A stretch of DNA of 12,593 nucleotides from Bacteroidota bacterium (GCA_030706265.1 JAUZOX010000037.1:1-12593); one strand, 5' to 3'; counted from the stretch's first letter, positions 1-8,277 are shown. Made by a program: numbers and translations. The notes: generated from the sequence alone by a model not told the origin.

Positions 1-1506
1 GAAGTGGAAAACCCCGCTCCAACTGCTTATATGAGCACTTTGCAAAAGATGCCGCCGGATTTGTTGAAATCAAGCCTGGTTTATCGACAAAAGCCCCACA
101 GGCGACTGACGAATATCATGGAGAAAGAAGTCGTCAGGGCAAAAGACACATTGAGTACACAAAACGAGAAAGTCAGTCGCGACACGACCCACTATAATTT
201 TAACCGGTCAGCAATTCTTGCCATCTCCAAGAAAGACACCCTGTTCAAGTTAAAATTCCCGGCATCTTATGCCCTGGTTCAGCTCGATACGCTTCATCCG
301 TCCGCTCCCATTCAACAACGGACATACAATGTTGAATACTTTATAAATGAATTGATCAGCCAGCTTGATTATTCTAATTTATATGAATCGTATCAGCCGT
401 TTACAGGTGGCGGGGGCCCGATTTATCTGAATCCCGGTGTGAATGGGGTCTTGATGGTGGGGGGAACGGACCTGCTCGAAGATTACCGGATTTCAGGCGG
501 CGTCAGAATAAACCCCGACCTGGTCAACAATGAATATTTGCTCAGCTTCGCAAACCTGAAACATCGATTTGATAAAGAACTTGTGTTTCACCGTTCATCT
601 TTGGAGGAAACAGATATTAACGGTTACACCTTGCGCCACCGTATCCATGAGGCATCGTTTATCGGAACATGGCCGTTTAGTAATGTCTTTGCTGCCAAAG
701 GCACATTTTCATTAAGGAATGATCGCGCAATTACACTTGCCGTTGACGAACCCTCCCTATTGCAAAAAGATGTCACGAAAACCTGGGGGTCGTTAAAGGC
801 GGAACTGGTCTATGATAACACACGCGAAATCGAGGTTAATATTCTCCAGGGGACAAGGTTTAAGGCATTTTCGGAATACTACTACCAGTTGAACCAGTAT
901 GGAAGCATGGCTTCGGTTGGCCTTGATTTCAGACATTATTTAAGGATAGATCGTTGTTTTATCTGGGCAAACCGCTTTGCCGGAGCCACTTCATTCGGAC
1001 ACGATAAAATTATTTATTACATGGGTGGCGTTGACAACTGGATAGGGGCAACCTTTAATAAAAATATCCCCATTGACTATTCTCAAAACTATGCATATCA
1101 AACTTTAGCGACAAACATGCGCGGTTTTGATCAAAATATCCGTAATGGGAATTCGTTCATGGTAATCAATTCCGAACTGCGGCTTCCTGTCTTTAAATAT
1201 TTCTTAAACAGACCGACACGTATTGGCATAATTGATAATTTCCAGGTCGTGGGGTTTGGTGATATTGGAACAGCCTGGTCGGGTGCCAATCCCTTTCTGA
1301 ACAATATTCTTTTCACCCGTTATGTGAACCAGTCCCCAATTGGTGTTATTGTCAGAGAACAACGGAACCCTATCGTTGAGGGGATGGGATTTGGACTCAG
1401 GAGCAGATTACTCGGATATTTCATTCGGGCAGACTGGGCCTGGGGCATAGAAGAAGGTGTCGTCCAACCAAGAAAATTCTATTTGTCATTGAGTCTTGAT
1501 TTTTAA
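1..1506 (+). CDS. Outer membrane beta-barrel protein, surface-antigen (Omp85-like) C-terminal part, 5' end missing
   Basis: The reading frame is open from the first base and has no convincing start here (the first possible one, GTG at 4, is mid-protein), so the gene begins upstream. The visible 501 residues have a linker rich in charged and polar residues, then from about residue 125 repeated amphipathic strands with alternating aromatic and glycine-rich turns, such as GGGGPIYLNPG, MVGGTDLLEDYRISGG and VVGFGDIGTAWSG. The last residue is Phe after alternating hydrophobic positions (YLSLSLDF), the usual C-terminal signal for insertion by the BAM complex. In Bacteroidota such barrels often follow a TolB-like beta-propeller in proteins of about 1000 residues; that propeller would lie left of the window and is inferred. 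Its cargo or partner is unknown. No other gene follows on this strand for 830 bases. Confidence 0.75.
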   Translation, partial: EVENPAPTAYMSTLQKMPPDLLKSSLVYRQKPHRRLTNIMEKEVVRAKDTLSTQNEKVSRDTTHYNFNRSAILAISKKDTLFKLKFPASYALVQLDTLHPSAPIQQRTYNVEYFINELISQLDYSNLYESYQPFTGGGGPIYLNPGVNGVLMVGGTDLLEDYRISGGVRINPDLVNNEYLLSFANLKHRFDKELVFHRSSLEETDINGYTLRHRIHEASFIGTWPFSNVFAAKGTFSLRNDRAITLAVDEPSLLQKDVTKTWGSLKAELVYDNTREIEVNILQGTRFKAFSEYYYQLNQYGSMASVGLDFRHYLRIDRCFIWANRFAGATSFGHDKIIYYMGGVDNWIGATFNKNIPIDYSQNYAYQTLATNMRGFDQNIRNGNSFMVINSELRLPVFKYFLNRPTRIGIIDNFQVVGFGDIGTAWSGANPFLNNILFTRYVNQSPIGVIVREQRNPIVEGMGFGLRSRLLGYFIRADWAWGIEEGVVQPRKFYLSLSLDF

Positions 1507-2274
1507 TAGCTGTCACTCATCATTGGGAATGTCGGGAGATGCAAAGCTTAAACGGAATAATGAGAGCCGTCTTTAGCTGGTACTCTTTGACCTTGCCATT
1601 TTCCGGCTTATACGCCTGATCAAATATCGAAATGATATTGCCGCAAACCGATTGAAACCCCAGCCAAACCATCAAGAGAATACTTGATTTATGATCGATA
1701 AAATGATCGTAGAAAGTTATTTGGGACCGTTATAAAGAGAATGCCCCAAACTTTTGATATTCCGAAACCTTGTCAAATCCGCATTGCCAACATTTTCCCT
1801 GCTCTTACCCTATTTTATTGATTCAACTCCAGGCAGGCAATGGATAAAGTTTTATCCTCTTCCGGCTCTCCACCTAAACAAGGGTATTTGAGGATTATGT
1901 AATTTAAGCTACTTCCAAAGAAGGCAACGATAAAAGCGCGGTGCTTGGGTGGATTTATTCACAAATTGTCTTAAAAAGGAATACTGAAAAGAAACTCTTC
2001 TAATTAATTCAGACCTTTGCTTCATAAAAATAAGACGTTAAATATTTGATAATTAATTGAAATATAGAAGCATAATAAATAACAATTCAATGAACACTTT
2101 ATTCGGCGAAGGCAAATCGACGACTGTTTTATGGGTGAAAAAAACTTATTAAGAGGCATACCAACTCATAATCAATATCATAAAATAATTACCGCCCAAT
2201 TTGTTAATAACTGCATTTGCATTTGCCAACATTCTTGATGTAATTTAATCATTGGAAAACAAGAATAAATAATA

Positions 2275-2305
2275 TTGACCAATTCGTTATAACTTAATAT
2301 TATAC
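2275..2305 (+). promoter_or_regulatory. Predicted nrdJ promoter
   Basis: TTGACC at 2275-2280 is followed by TATTAT at 2298-2303, with 17 bases between the hexamers. Read in the Bacteroidota way, TTG (2275-2277), 20 bases of spacer and TATTATAC (2298-2305) gives the same spacing as the tRNA, aldolase and second stress-protein promoters here, though the -7 element is a poor TAnnTTTG match. Transcription would start near 2312, about 25 bases before the nrdJ ATG. Confidence 0.5.
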
Positions 2306-2310
2306 GAATT
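2281..2310. promoter_or_regulatory. Imperfect inverted repeat overlapping the nrdJ promoter
   Basis: The left arm AATTCGTTATAA (2281-2292) and right arm TTATACGAATT (2300-2310) are complementary except for one extra T in the left arm, with 7 bases between them. The repeat covers the spacer and the -7 element, where a repressor would block polymerase. It does not resemble the NrdR box, so the binding protein is unknown. AT-rich dyads also arise by chance. Confidence 0.4.
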
Positions 2311-2336
2311 GTTTACAACAGAACCGGATAAATATT

Positions 2337-5060
2337 ATGGAAAACTTTAAGCCAACAGAAATTAGCCATAAGACTGAATCTGAATCAAATAGAAACGAAT
2401 TTTACGATCAATTATTAGAGAAAAGGATTCGTCCACATTTTCGTCCGGGGGAATCGCTTCATATCGACGAAGCGGTAGGAAAAGAAGAAACAATGCAAGA
2501 AAATATGATTGAAATGAAAACTAAGACGGGAAGTTTAAGTAAATATTCTCACGAGGAGGTAATTGCTGCTTCGACCGAATACTTTAAAGGGGATACATTG
2601 GCGGCCAACGTATGGATGAATAAATATGCCCTTAAAGATAGTGATGGAAATATATATGAAAAGACACCCGATGACATGCATCGTCGTTTAGCTGGCGAGA
2701 TTGCAAGAATCGAAAAGAAATATCCGAATCCTTTGAATGAAGATGAATTGTTTGATCTTTTCAAAGATTTTCAATATATCATTCCACAGGGTAGTCCGAT
2801 GGCCGGTATCGGTAACGAATTTCAAATATCTTCATTGTCAAATTGCTTTGTGATTGGGGACGATAGAAATATGGATTCGTACGGCGGTATTATGCGGATC
2901 GATCAGGAGCAGGTACAACTCATGAAACGCAGGGGTGGCGTCGGGCACGATCTTTCGCATATCCGTCCTGCAGGGAGTCCTGTCAAGAATAGTGCGCTTA
3001 CCTCAACTGGAATCGTTCCATTTATGGAACGTTATTCAAACTCCACCCGCGAAGTAGCTCAGGATGGTCGTCGGGGCGCCTTAATGCTTTCAATCAGCAT
3101 CCAGCATCCGGATTCGGAGAATTTCATCGATGCAAAGCTTGAACAGGGAAAAGTAACAGGTGCCAATGTGTCTGTTAAGATCGACGATGAATTCATGCGC
3201 TGTGTACAATCGGGAGAAAAATACATTCAAAGATACCCGATTGGAGCTGCTAATCCCTCATTTACCCGGGAGATTGATGCCAAGGCATTGTGGAACAAGA
3301 TCATCCATAATGCATGGTCGTCTGCCGAACCCGGTGTCCTCTTCTGGGATACGATAATCCGGGAATCGGTTCCGGATGTATATGCAGATCAGGGTTTCAA
3401 GACTCTCTCAACCAATCCCTGCGGCGAAATCCCTTTATGCGCTTATGACAGTTGCCGGCTAATTGCCTTAAATCTTTACAGCTACGTCGACAATCCTTTT
3501 ACCGCGGATGCTTCATTCAATACCGAGCTTTTCTCAATACATGCCCATTATGCTCAACGCATTATGGATGACATCATTGATCTGGAGCTTGAGAAAATTG
3601 ACGGGATACTGAAAAAAGTAAATGAAGATCCCGAAGATAATGAGACCAAAAGAATTGAACGCAGATTATGGGAAAATATTCGTGAGAAGTGTATTCAGGG
3701 CCGCAGAACAGGCATCGGCATAACAGCCGAAGGCGATATGCTTGCCGCATTAAATGTCCGTTATGGCTCTGATACCGCTATTGATTTTTCGGTGGAAATC
3801 CATAAGCTGCTGGCTGTTGAAGTCTATCGTGCATCAGTTGAATTGGCAAAAGAACGCGGTGCTTTCCCGGTTTATAATGCCGAACGTGAAAAAGACAATC
3901 CGTTTATAAACCGCCTGAGAGAGGAAGCACCCGGTGTTTACAATAGTATGGTCCGGTACGGCAGACGCAATATTGCCATGCTGACCATCGCACCCACGGG
4001 CTCTGTTAGTATTTGCACTCAAACCACATCCGGAATCGAGCCGGTATTTATGGTTAATTATAAGCGTCGTCGTAAGGTGAATCCAAATGACAAGAACGTA
4101 ACCATAAGCTTCGTCGATGAAGTAGGGGATTCATGGGAAGAATACAACGTGTTCCATCCCAAGTTCCTGACCTGGCTGGAGGTTAACGGCTATAGTGTTG
4201 ACGAGGTAATTCACTATTCTGATGACAAACTGAATCCCATTATTGCAAAGTCGCCTTATTATAAAGCCACCTCGGCCGATATTGATTGGGTTAACAAAGT
4301 CCGTATGCAGGGTGCCATCCAAAAGTGGGTCGATCATTCTATCAGTGTAACCGTTAACCTTCCCAAGGACGTAACTGAAGAACTGGTAAGCAAGGTTTAT
4401 CAGACTGCATGGGAATCAGGATGCAAGGGGATGACCATTTACAGGGAAGGATCACGTTCCGGAGTTTTGGTAAGCAATGAAAAGGAATCGAAAGAACCCG
4501 AATTTAAAGAAACCAAAGCCCCATCCCGTCCTAAAAAACTGGAAGCAGATGTTGTTCGGTTCCAAAATGATTATGAAAAGTGGATCGCAGTTGTGGGTCT
4601 TTATGACGAAAAGCCTTATGAAATATTTACCGGTAAGGCCGATAGCTTCTTTTTGCCACAATGGGTTAACAAAGGTTGGGTCATTCGGGTAAAACCTGAA
4701 GAAGGACAACGTGCCCGTTACGACTTCCAGTTTAATGATAAAGATGGGTATAAGGTAACGGTTGAAGGACTTTCCAGAATGTTTGACAAGGAATTCTGGA
4801 ACTATGCCAAACTGATTTCAGGAATTCTAAGACATGGTATGCCTTTGATCTATGTGATAAACCTCATTGAAAATCTGACCTTTGATGTGGAATCGATCAA
4901 TACCTGGAGAAATGGTGTAGTGAGAGCACTTAAACGCTATATTCCGGACGGGACCAAAGCACAGGGAAGCAAGTGCCCGCAATGTGGAGACACCGAAAAT
5001 CTGGTTTATAAAGAAGGATGTCTTACCTGCATGAGTTGCGGCTACTCAAAGTGTGGATAA
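2337..5060 (+). CDS. nrdJ: Adenosylcobalamin-dependent (class II) ribonucleoside-diphosphate reductase
   Basis: Reduces ribonucleotides to deoxyribonucleotides in the cytosol, using adenosylcobalamin to form a thiyl radical, so it needs neither oxygen nor a small NrdB subunit. Key residues are visible: Cys170 (SSLSNCFV) and Cys373 (DSCRL) as the substrate-reducing pair, Asn360, Cys362 and Glu364 in NPCGEIPL as the radical site, and APTGSVS at 552-558 for substrate phosphate. A TSCPD-like domain lies at about 735-870. The tail has Cys880, 883, 895, 898, 901 and 906, a zinc-ribbon and redox-shuttle arrangement usual for this subgroup. The 907 residues include about 52 poorly conserved-looking residues before Met53; a start at 2493 would give 855 residues. 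I keep 2337 because it lies about 25 bases after the predicted transcription start. It appears monocistronic, with its own terminator. Confidence 0.95.
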   Translation: MENFKPTEISHKTESESNRNEFYDQLLEKRIRPHFRPGESLHIDEAVGKEETMQENMIEMKTKTGSLSKYSHEEVIAASTEYFKGDTLAANVWMNKYALKDSDGNIYEKTPDDMHRRLAGEIARIEKKYPNPLNEDELFDLFKDFQYIIPQGSPMAGIGNEFQISSLSNCFVIGDDRNMDSYGGIMRIDQEQVQLMKRRGGVGHDLSHIRPAGSPVKNSALTSTGIVPFMERYSNSTREVAQDGRRGALMLSISIQHPDSENFIDAKLEQGKVTGANVSVKIDDEFMRCVQSGEKYIQRYPIGAANPSFTREIDAKALWNKIIHNAWSSAEPGVLFWDTIIRESVPDVYADQGFKTLSTNPCGEIPLCAYDSCRLIALNLYSYVDNPFTADASFNTELFSIHAHYAQRIMDDIIDLELEKIDGILKKVNEDPEDNETKRIERRLWENIREKCIQGRRTGIGITAEGDMLAALNVRYGSDTAIDFSVEIHKLLAVEVYRASVELAKERGAFPVYNAEREKDNPFINRLREEAPGVYNSMVRYGRRNIAMLTIAPTGSVSICTQTTSGIEPVFMVNYKRRRKVNPNDKNVTISFVDEVGDSWEEYNVFHPKFLTWLEVNGYSVDEVIHYSDDKLNPIIAKSPYYKATSADIDWVNKVRMQGAIQKWVDHSISVTVNLPKDVTEELVSKVYQTAWESGCKGMTIYREGSRSGVLVSNEKESKEPEFKETKAPSRPKKLEADVVRFQNDYEKWIAVVGLYDEKPYEIFTGKADSFFLPQWVNKGWVIRVKPEEGQRARYDFQFNDKDGYKVTVEGLSRMFDKEFWNYAKLISGILRHGMPLIYVINLIENLTFDVESINTWRNGVVRALKRYIPDGTKAQGSKCPQCGDTENLVYKEGCLTCMSCGYSKCG

Positions 5061-5089
5061 AAATTGAATACAGACGCGTGTATATAAAA

Positions 5090-5142
5090 GAGGCTGTCTC
5101 AGGAATATTTTAAAATAGGATTGAGACAGCCTCACATTTTTT
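5090..5142 (+). terminator. Rho-independent terminator of nrdJ
   Basis: A perfect 12-bp stem, GAGGCTGTCTCA (5090-5101) with TGAGACAGCCTC (5122-5133), encloses a 20-base AT-rich loop and is followed by a T run at 5137-5142. It begins 30 bases after the nrdJ stop. On the minus strand the stem is followed by TTTTATATA, so it may also stop transcripts arriving from queG. Confidence 0.85.
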
Positions 5143-5253
5143 AGCATCTATCTGCTTTGGTTTTTAGCATTCTGTTTTTTTGATCAATGTATAAACACTT
5201 TTTCTGACAGCTTCAAAGACTTACAAGACGGTCCCGAACTTTTAGGACAGCCT

Positions 5254-6201
5254 CTACTTGTTTTTATCTTTCAGAAAGTCGATGTTTCGTTTCAGTCCGG
5301 AATACTTGGCCCGTTTAATGGCTGAATCTTTAAAAATTTCGTCAAACCGTTCCTGTGTCAACGTATCCCATTCCTGTTTGGAAAGGTTTAATAAAGACAT
5401 GTTCGGCTGAAAATCAGCATGTGTATGAGGCTTCAGCGCTTTATTCCAGGGACAGGCATCCTGACAGGCATCGCAGGCAAAAATCCATTCCTTGTTTAAT
5501 CCGCTGAACTCTTCGGGCAGTTGATCATCTTTGAGTTCCATCGTCAAATAGGCAATGCATTTGCGGGCATCAATCTTGCCCGGTTCGGTAATGGCTTTCG
5601 TTGGACAGGCATTAATGCATCGCGTACACGATCCGCACAGATTACCAACAAAGGGTCTATCCGGTTCCAGATCAAGTGTCGTGATCATTTCTCCAATAAA
5701 AAAGAAAGAACCTCTTCGCGGAACGATGAGCAAAGAATGTTTTCCGGTCCAGCCCAATCCTGCTTTTTTTGCCCAGGCTTTTTCAAGCACTGGCGCCGAG
5801 TCGGCGAAGACCCTGTAAGTATGACCAGGAGCTATCTGACTGATATAATTACCTAAAAGATTAAGCTTTTCTTTGATAGTGATATGATAATCTTTCCCAT
5901 AAGCATATTTGCCAATTTTATATTCAGCGGCTTCATTTTGAAATGAGGGCGGATAATAATAAAAAAGGACCACAATTACGGATTTACCATTATCCGTCAG
6001 ATATCTGGGATCAAGTCTCTTATCAAGATTATTGGCCATGTAAGCCATCTGCCCATTGAATCCTTTTTCAAGCCACGCTTTCAGAAGGGGTTCTTCATTT
6101 TCCAACCGTTCAGCACTTGCAATTCCGCAGGCATCAAAACCAAGCTCAATTGCCTTGGCTTTAATAAGTTGACTAAGGTCGTGCTTTTCAATACTATTCA
6201 T
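5254..6201 (-). CDS. queG: Epoxyqueuosine reductase QueG
   Basis: Catalyses the last step of queuosine synthesis, reducing epoxyqueuosine to queuosine in the wobble position of tRNAs with GUN anticodons; the family uses cobalamin and two [4Fe-4S] clusters. With the start chosen here the protein has 315 residues. It shows CGSCTRCINACP (Cys189, 192, 195, 199), a further Cys215, and CDACQDACPW (Cys243, 246, 250), which is the cluster-binding ferredoxin-like part. FADSAPVLEKAWAKKAGLGW carries Asp134, matching the family's catalytic acid. An ATG at 6228 would add nine residues (MQDHNKNSS), but ATG 6201 fits the family N-terminus (LSQLIKAKAIELGFDACGIA) and overlaps the ruvB stop by 8 bases, typical of translational coupling. 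It is the second gene of a ruvB-queG operon. Confidence 0.95.
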   Translation of the reverse strand: MNSIEKHDLSQLIKAKAIELGFDACGIASAERLENEEPLLKAWLEKGFNGQMAYMANNLDKRLDPRYLTDNGKSVIVVLFYYYPPSFQNEAAEYKIGKYAYGKDYHITIKEKLNLLGNYISQIAPGHTYRVFADSAPVLEKAWAKKAGLGWTGKHSLLIVPRRGSFFFIGEMITTLDLEPDRPFVGNLCGSCTRCINACPTKAITEPGKIDARKCIAYLTMELKDDQLPEEFSGLNKEWIFACDACQDACPWNKALKPHTHADFQPNMSLLNLSKQEWDTLTQERFDEIFKDSAIKRAKYSGLKRNIDFLKDKNK

Positions 6202-7225
6202 CGAAGAGTTTTTGTTGTGATCCTGCAAAACGAACCCTGCTCAGGTGCCGGTATGCCATATCCGTGACCTCACGACCACGGGGGGTTCTGACTAAAAAAC
6301 CTTCCTGGATAAGGAAAGGTTCATAAACTTCCTCAATAGTGCCTGAGTCTTCGCCAACAGCCGTTGAAATAGTGGTCAGGCCGACAGGTCCTCCCTTGAA
6401 CTTATCAATAATAGTGGTCAGAATCCGGTTATCCATCTCATCGAGACCATATTTATCTACATTTAAAGCTTCGAGAGAATATTGTGTGATAGCCATGTCG
6501 ATAGCTCCATTTCCTTTTATCTGGGCAAAATCGCGGACCCTCCGGAGCAGAAGATTGGCAATACGAGGAGTACCCCGGCTTCGGCGTGCTATCTCATGAG
6601 CTGCTTCAGCAGTGATCTCGACCCTGAGTATACCGGCTGATCGTAATATGATGCGTTGCAATGTGTCGGCATCATAATACTGCAAACGCGTATTGATTCC
6701 AAAACGGGAGCGAAGTGGAGCCGTTAACAAACCCGAACGTGTGGTCGCGCCCACAAGGGTGAACGGATTAAGGGCTATTTGAATGCTACGTGCATTGGGA
6801 CCACTCTCAATCATAATATCGATCTTGAAATCCTCCATAGCCGAATAGAGGTACTCTTCAACCACAGAACTCAGCCGGTGTATTTCATCGATGAACAACA
6901 CATCATTGGGTTCCAGGTTGGTTAGCAATCCTGCCAGATCACCCGGTTTATCCATCACCGGACCTGACGTAATCTTGATTCCCACCCCCAATTCATTTGC
7001 AATAATGTGAGAAAGGGTCGTCTTACCCAGTCCGGGAGGGCCATGGAGTAACACGTGATCAAGTGGTTCACCCCGTAAACGGGCAGCCTGAACAAAAATT
7101 CGAAGATTCTCAACCGCACTTGCCTGTCCTGAAAAGTCATCAAATGCTGAAGGCCTTAAAACCTGTTCAATTTCTTTATCCGTTGGTGTTAACCATTCTC
7201 CTTTTGCATCAAGATTCGCGTTCAT
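6194..7225 (-). CDS. ruvB: Holliday junction branch migration helicase RuvB
   Basis: AAA+ motor that forms hexamers on DNA and, with RuvA, drives branch migration of Holliday junctions during recombinational repair. The 343 residues match the usual family length. Visible motifs are Walker A GPPGLGKT (62-69), Walker B FIDEIH (111-116), sensor 1 GATTRSG (159-165), arginine-containing APLRSRFG (169-176), sensor 2 region RGTPRIANLLLRR (217-229) and the winged-helix DNA-binding RTPRGR (313-318). The ATG at 7225 is preferred; the frame extends to a TTG at 7258, but those 11 extra residues fall inside the predicted promoter and palindrome. First gene of the ruvB-queG operon. ruvA is not in the window. 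Confidence 0.97.
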   Translation of the reverse strand: MNANLDAKGEWLTPTDKEIEQVLRPSAFDDFSGQASAVENLRIFVQAARLRGEPLDHVLLHGPPGLGKTTLSHIIANELGVGIKITSGPVMDKPGDLAGLLTNLEPNDVLFIDEIHRLSSVVEEYLYSAMEDFKIDIMIESGPNARSIQIALNPFTLVGATTRSGLLTAPLRSRFGINTRLQYYDADTLQRIILRSAGILRVEITAEAAHEIARRSRGTPRIANLLLRRVRDFAQIKGNGAIDMAITQYSLEALNVDKYGLDEMDNRILTTIIDKFKGGPVGLTTISTAVGEDSGTIEEVYEPFLIQEGFLVRTPRGREVTDMAYRHLSRVRFAGSQQKLFDE

Positions 7226-7238
7226 CAAATACTTATTA

Positions 7239-7256
7239 GTCTGTACATAAACAGAC
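7239..7256. promoter_or_regulatory. Perfect palindrome at the ruvB transcription start, candidate operator
   Basis: GTCTGTACATAAACAGAC has 6-bp perfect arms (7239-7244 and 7251-7256) around a 6-base centre. It abuts the -7 element and spans the predicted start site, 14 bases before the ruvB ATG. The CTGT and ACAG half-sites recall the LexA box of gammaproteobacteria, but the spacing is 6 bases and not 8, so LexA binding is only a suggestion. It could also form a short hairpin in the 5' leader. Confidence 0.45.
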
Positions 7257-7263
7257 AAAATTA
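7256..7263 (-). promoter_or_regulatory. Predicted ruvB-queG -7 element
   Basis: The minus strand reads TAATTTTG, a perfect match to TAnnTTTG, 31 to 38 bases before the ruvB ATG. No TTG lies 20 bases upstream, so the -33 side is weak. Transcription would start near 7249, inside the adjoining palindrome. Confidence 0.45.
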
Positions 7264-7353
7264 GTTAAAATCATTCAATTGTCGGGTGAGAATAAATTTT
7301 CATATAATGGCTCGATCTGGTGTGAAAATATCTATATTAGCATTTATAAAAAC

Positions 7354-7358
7354 GGAGG
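7354..7358 (+). promoter_or_regulatory. Ribosome binding site deciding the start of the first stress protein gene
   Basis: GGAGG lies 5 bases before ATG 7364. Such a strong Shine-Dalgarno site is uncommon in Bacteroidota and shows that the upstream in-frame ATG at 7286 is not the start. A TATATTAG at 7333-7340 could be a -7 element, but no TTG lies at the right distance. Confidence 0.7.
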
Positions 7359-7363
7359 GTAAA

Positions 7364-8194
7364 ATGAAAAATATTCTGGTCGGAATAGATTTCTCCAAAG
7401 GTTCGTTACATGCTTTGGAATATGCGATAAACCTTGCCAATATTACATTTTCCGATGTTATCATGCTTTGGGTCGATAACCTTCTTGAACCTGAAAACGG
7501 TCATATTCTTGGCGAGCAGGAAGAATATAAAGATGAAGCGTCACAAAACATTACAGAACTAATGGAAAATTGGGCCCCAAAATTAATTAACGGGAAGCTT
7601 CATTATAAAATACGTAAAGGGAAGGTTTATTCTGAGATAGCCATTCAGGCCAAGCTCAGCAAATCGAGTTTCGTCGTTACCGGCACACACGAAAAAGCCG
7701 GATTTGATGAATTTTCAGCCAGTAATGACGCCTACCGGGTTGTCACATCTGCACCATGTCCTGTTATCACGATCCATCCCAATTATCAATCGCTAAATAA
7801 CTTTAATCGCATTTTACTGCCGATAGACACAACTTCATCTACAATGCAAAAAGTACCGGTTATCGTTGAGCTGGCCGGATTGATAAAATCGGATATCCAT
7901 ATTCTTGGGTTAAATGGAACAGGTCTTGTTTCATTACAAAAAAAGGTAGACGATAATGTACGCAAGGTTGAACAAATGTTACAGGAGCTAAAAATAGCTT
8001 CGACAACAGAGATTATCAAGAACTCCAATATCACGCAAACTATCCTTACCTGTGCCGATAGAATTGAAGCAGGACTTATTTCAATTATGACCGAACAAGA
8101 GCCATCTCAAAGCAGTCTGATGATGGGCCCACAGGCTCAGCATATCATCAGCATGAGTACCGTACCTGTTTTAAGCATTCAGCCACAGAAGTAA
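7364..8194 (+). CDS. Tandem two-domain universal stress protein (UspA family), degenerate nucleotide site
   Basis: Cytosolic protein of 276 residues made of two Usp domains, about 1-139 and 150-276. The first starts with the family pattern MKNILVGIDFSKGS; the second restarts with NRILLPIDTTSS. Both end in the typical beta strand before the ATP site exit (SAPCPVITI and STVPVLSI). The ATP-binding pattern G-x2-G-x9-G-S/T is broken in domain 1: GTHE at 107-110 and Ser120-Asn121, where the paralogue at 8898 has GTHG and Gly120-Ser121. Domain 2 also lacks it. It therefore probably does not bind ATP in the usual way and may act by dimerising or by protein contacts. Its exact role is unknown. Confidence 0.88.
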   Translation: MKNILVGIDFSKGSLHALEYAINLANITFSDVIMLWVDNLLEPENGHILGEQEEYKDEASQNITELMENWAPKLINGKLHYKIRKGKVYSEIAIQAKLSKSSFVVTGTHEKAGFDEFSASNDAYRVVTSAPCPVITIHPNYQSLNNFNRILLPIDTTSSTMQKVPVIVELAGLIKSDIHILGLNGTGLVSLQKKVDDNVRKVEQMLQELKIASTTEIIKNSNITQTILTCADRIEAGLISIMTEQEPSQSSLMMGPQAQHIISMSTVPVLSIQPQK

Positions 8195-8277
8195 TCGTGA
8201 GGGAACAATAAAAATCATGTTTTATGGTTATCATTAATGCCATGGGGTATGTATATCTGACTTTTCAATGTATCTAA

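Larger units (their letters stand above)
1507..2336. other. 830-base intergenic region with no confident gene
   Basis: This gap separates the barrel gene from nrdJ. The left half (to about 1980) is mixed in composition and holds a minus-strand open stretch, 1729 to 1520, of 69 codons. Its longest ATG-started version (1672 to 1520) would encode 50 residues with a hydrophobic start and a basic end; it may be a gene remnant. Other frames here are broken every few dozen codons. The right half is very AT-rich and leads into the nrdJ promoter. A 20-codon plus-strand ORF at 2090-2152 has no further support. I searched by eye for cobalamin riboswitch landmarks, because nrdJ uses cobalamin, and did not find them. 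Confidence 0.6.

Noticed and set aside
1507..2336. Cobalamin riboswitch in the nrdJ leader
   Set aside because: GGGAA followed by CGGGAGATGC at 1524-1540 is superficially similar, but the conserved GGTGAAAATCC and CCCGCAACTGT blocks are missing and it lies about 800 bases from nrdJ.
4452..4709. Opposing and overlapping ORFs within nrdJ, queG and the other confident genes
   Set aside because: All lie wholly inside well-supported genes in other frames and show no family motifs.
6202..6228. Upstream ATG start for QueG
   Set aside because: Possible, but it adds residues unlike the family and deepens the ruvB overlap to 35 bases; ATG 6201 gives the standard 8-base overlap.
7239..7256. Calling the ruvB palindrome a LexA box
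   Set aside because: The half-sites CTGT and ACAG agree with the gammaproteobacterial box but are 6 and not 8 bases apart, and LexA sites in this phylum are not established from this sequence.
7226..7258. TTG start for ruvB giving 354 residues
   Set aside because: It is a non-ATG codon inside the predicted promoter and palindrome, and the extra 11 residues do not fit the family N-terminus; ATG at 7225 gives the usual length.
7286..7363. Upstream ATG start for the first stress protein
   Set aside because: A strong GGAGG just before ATG 7364 and the family N-terminus MKNILVGIDFS beginning there make the 26-residue extension very unlikely.
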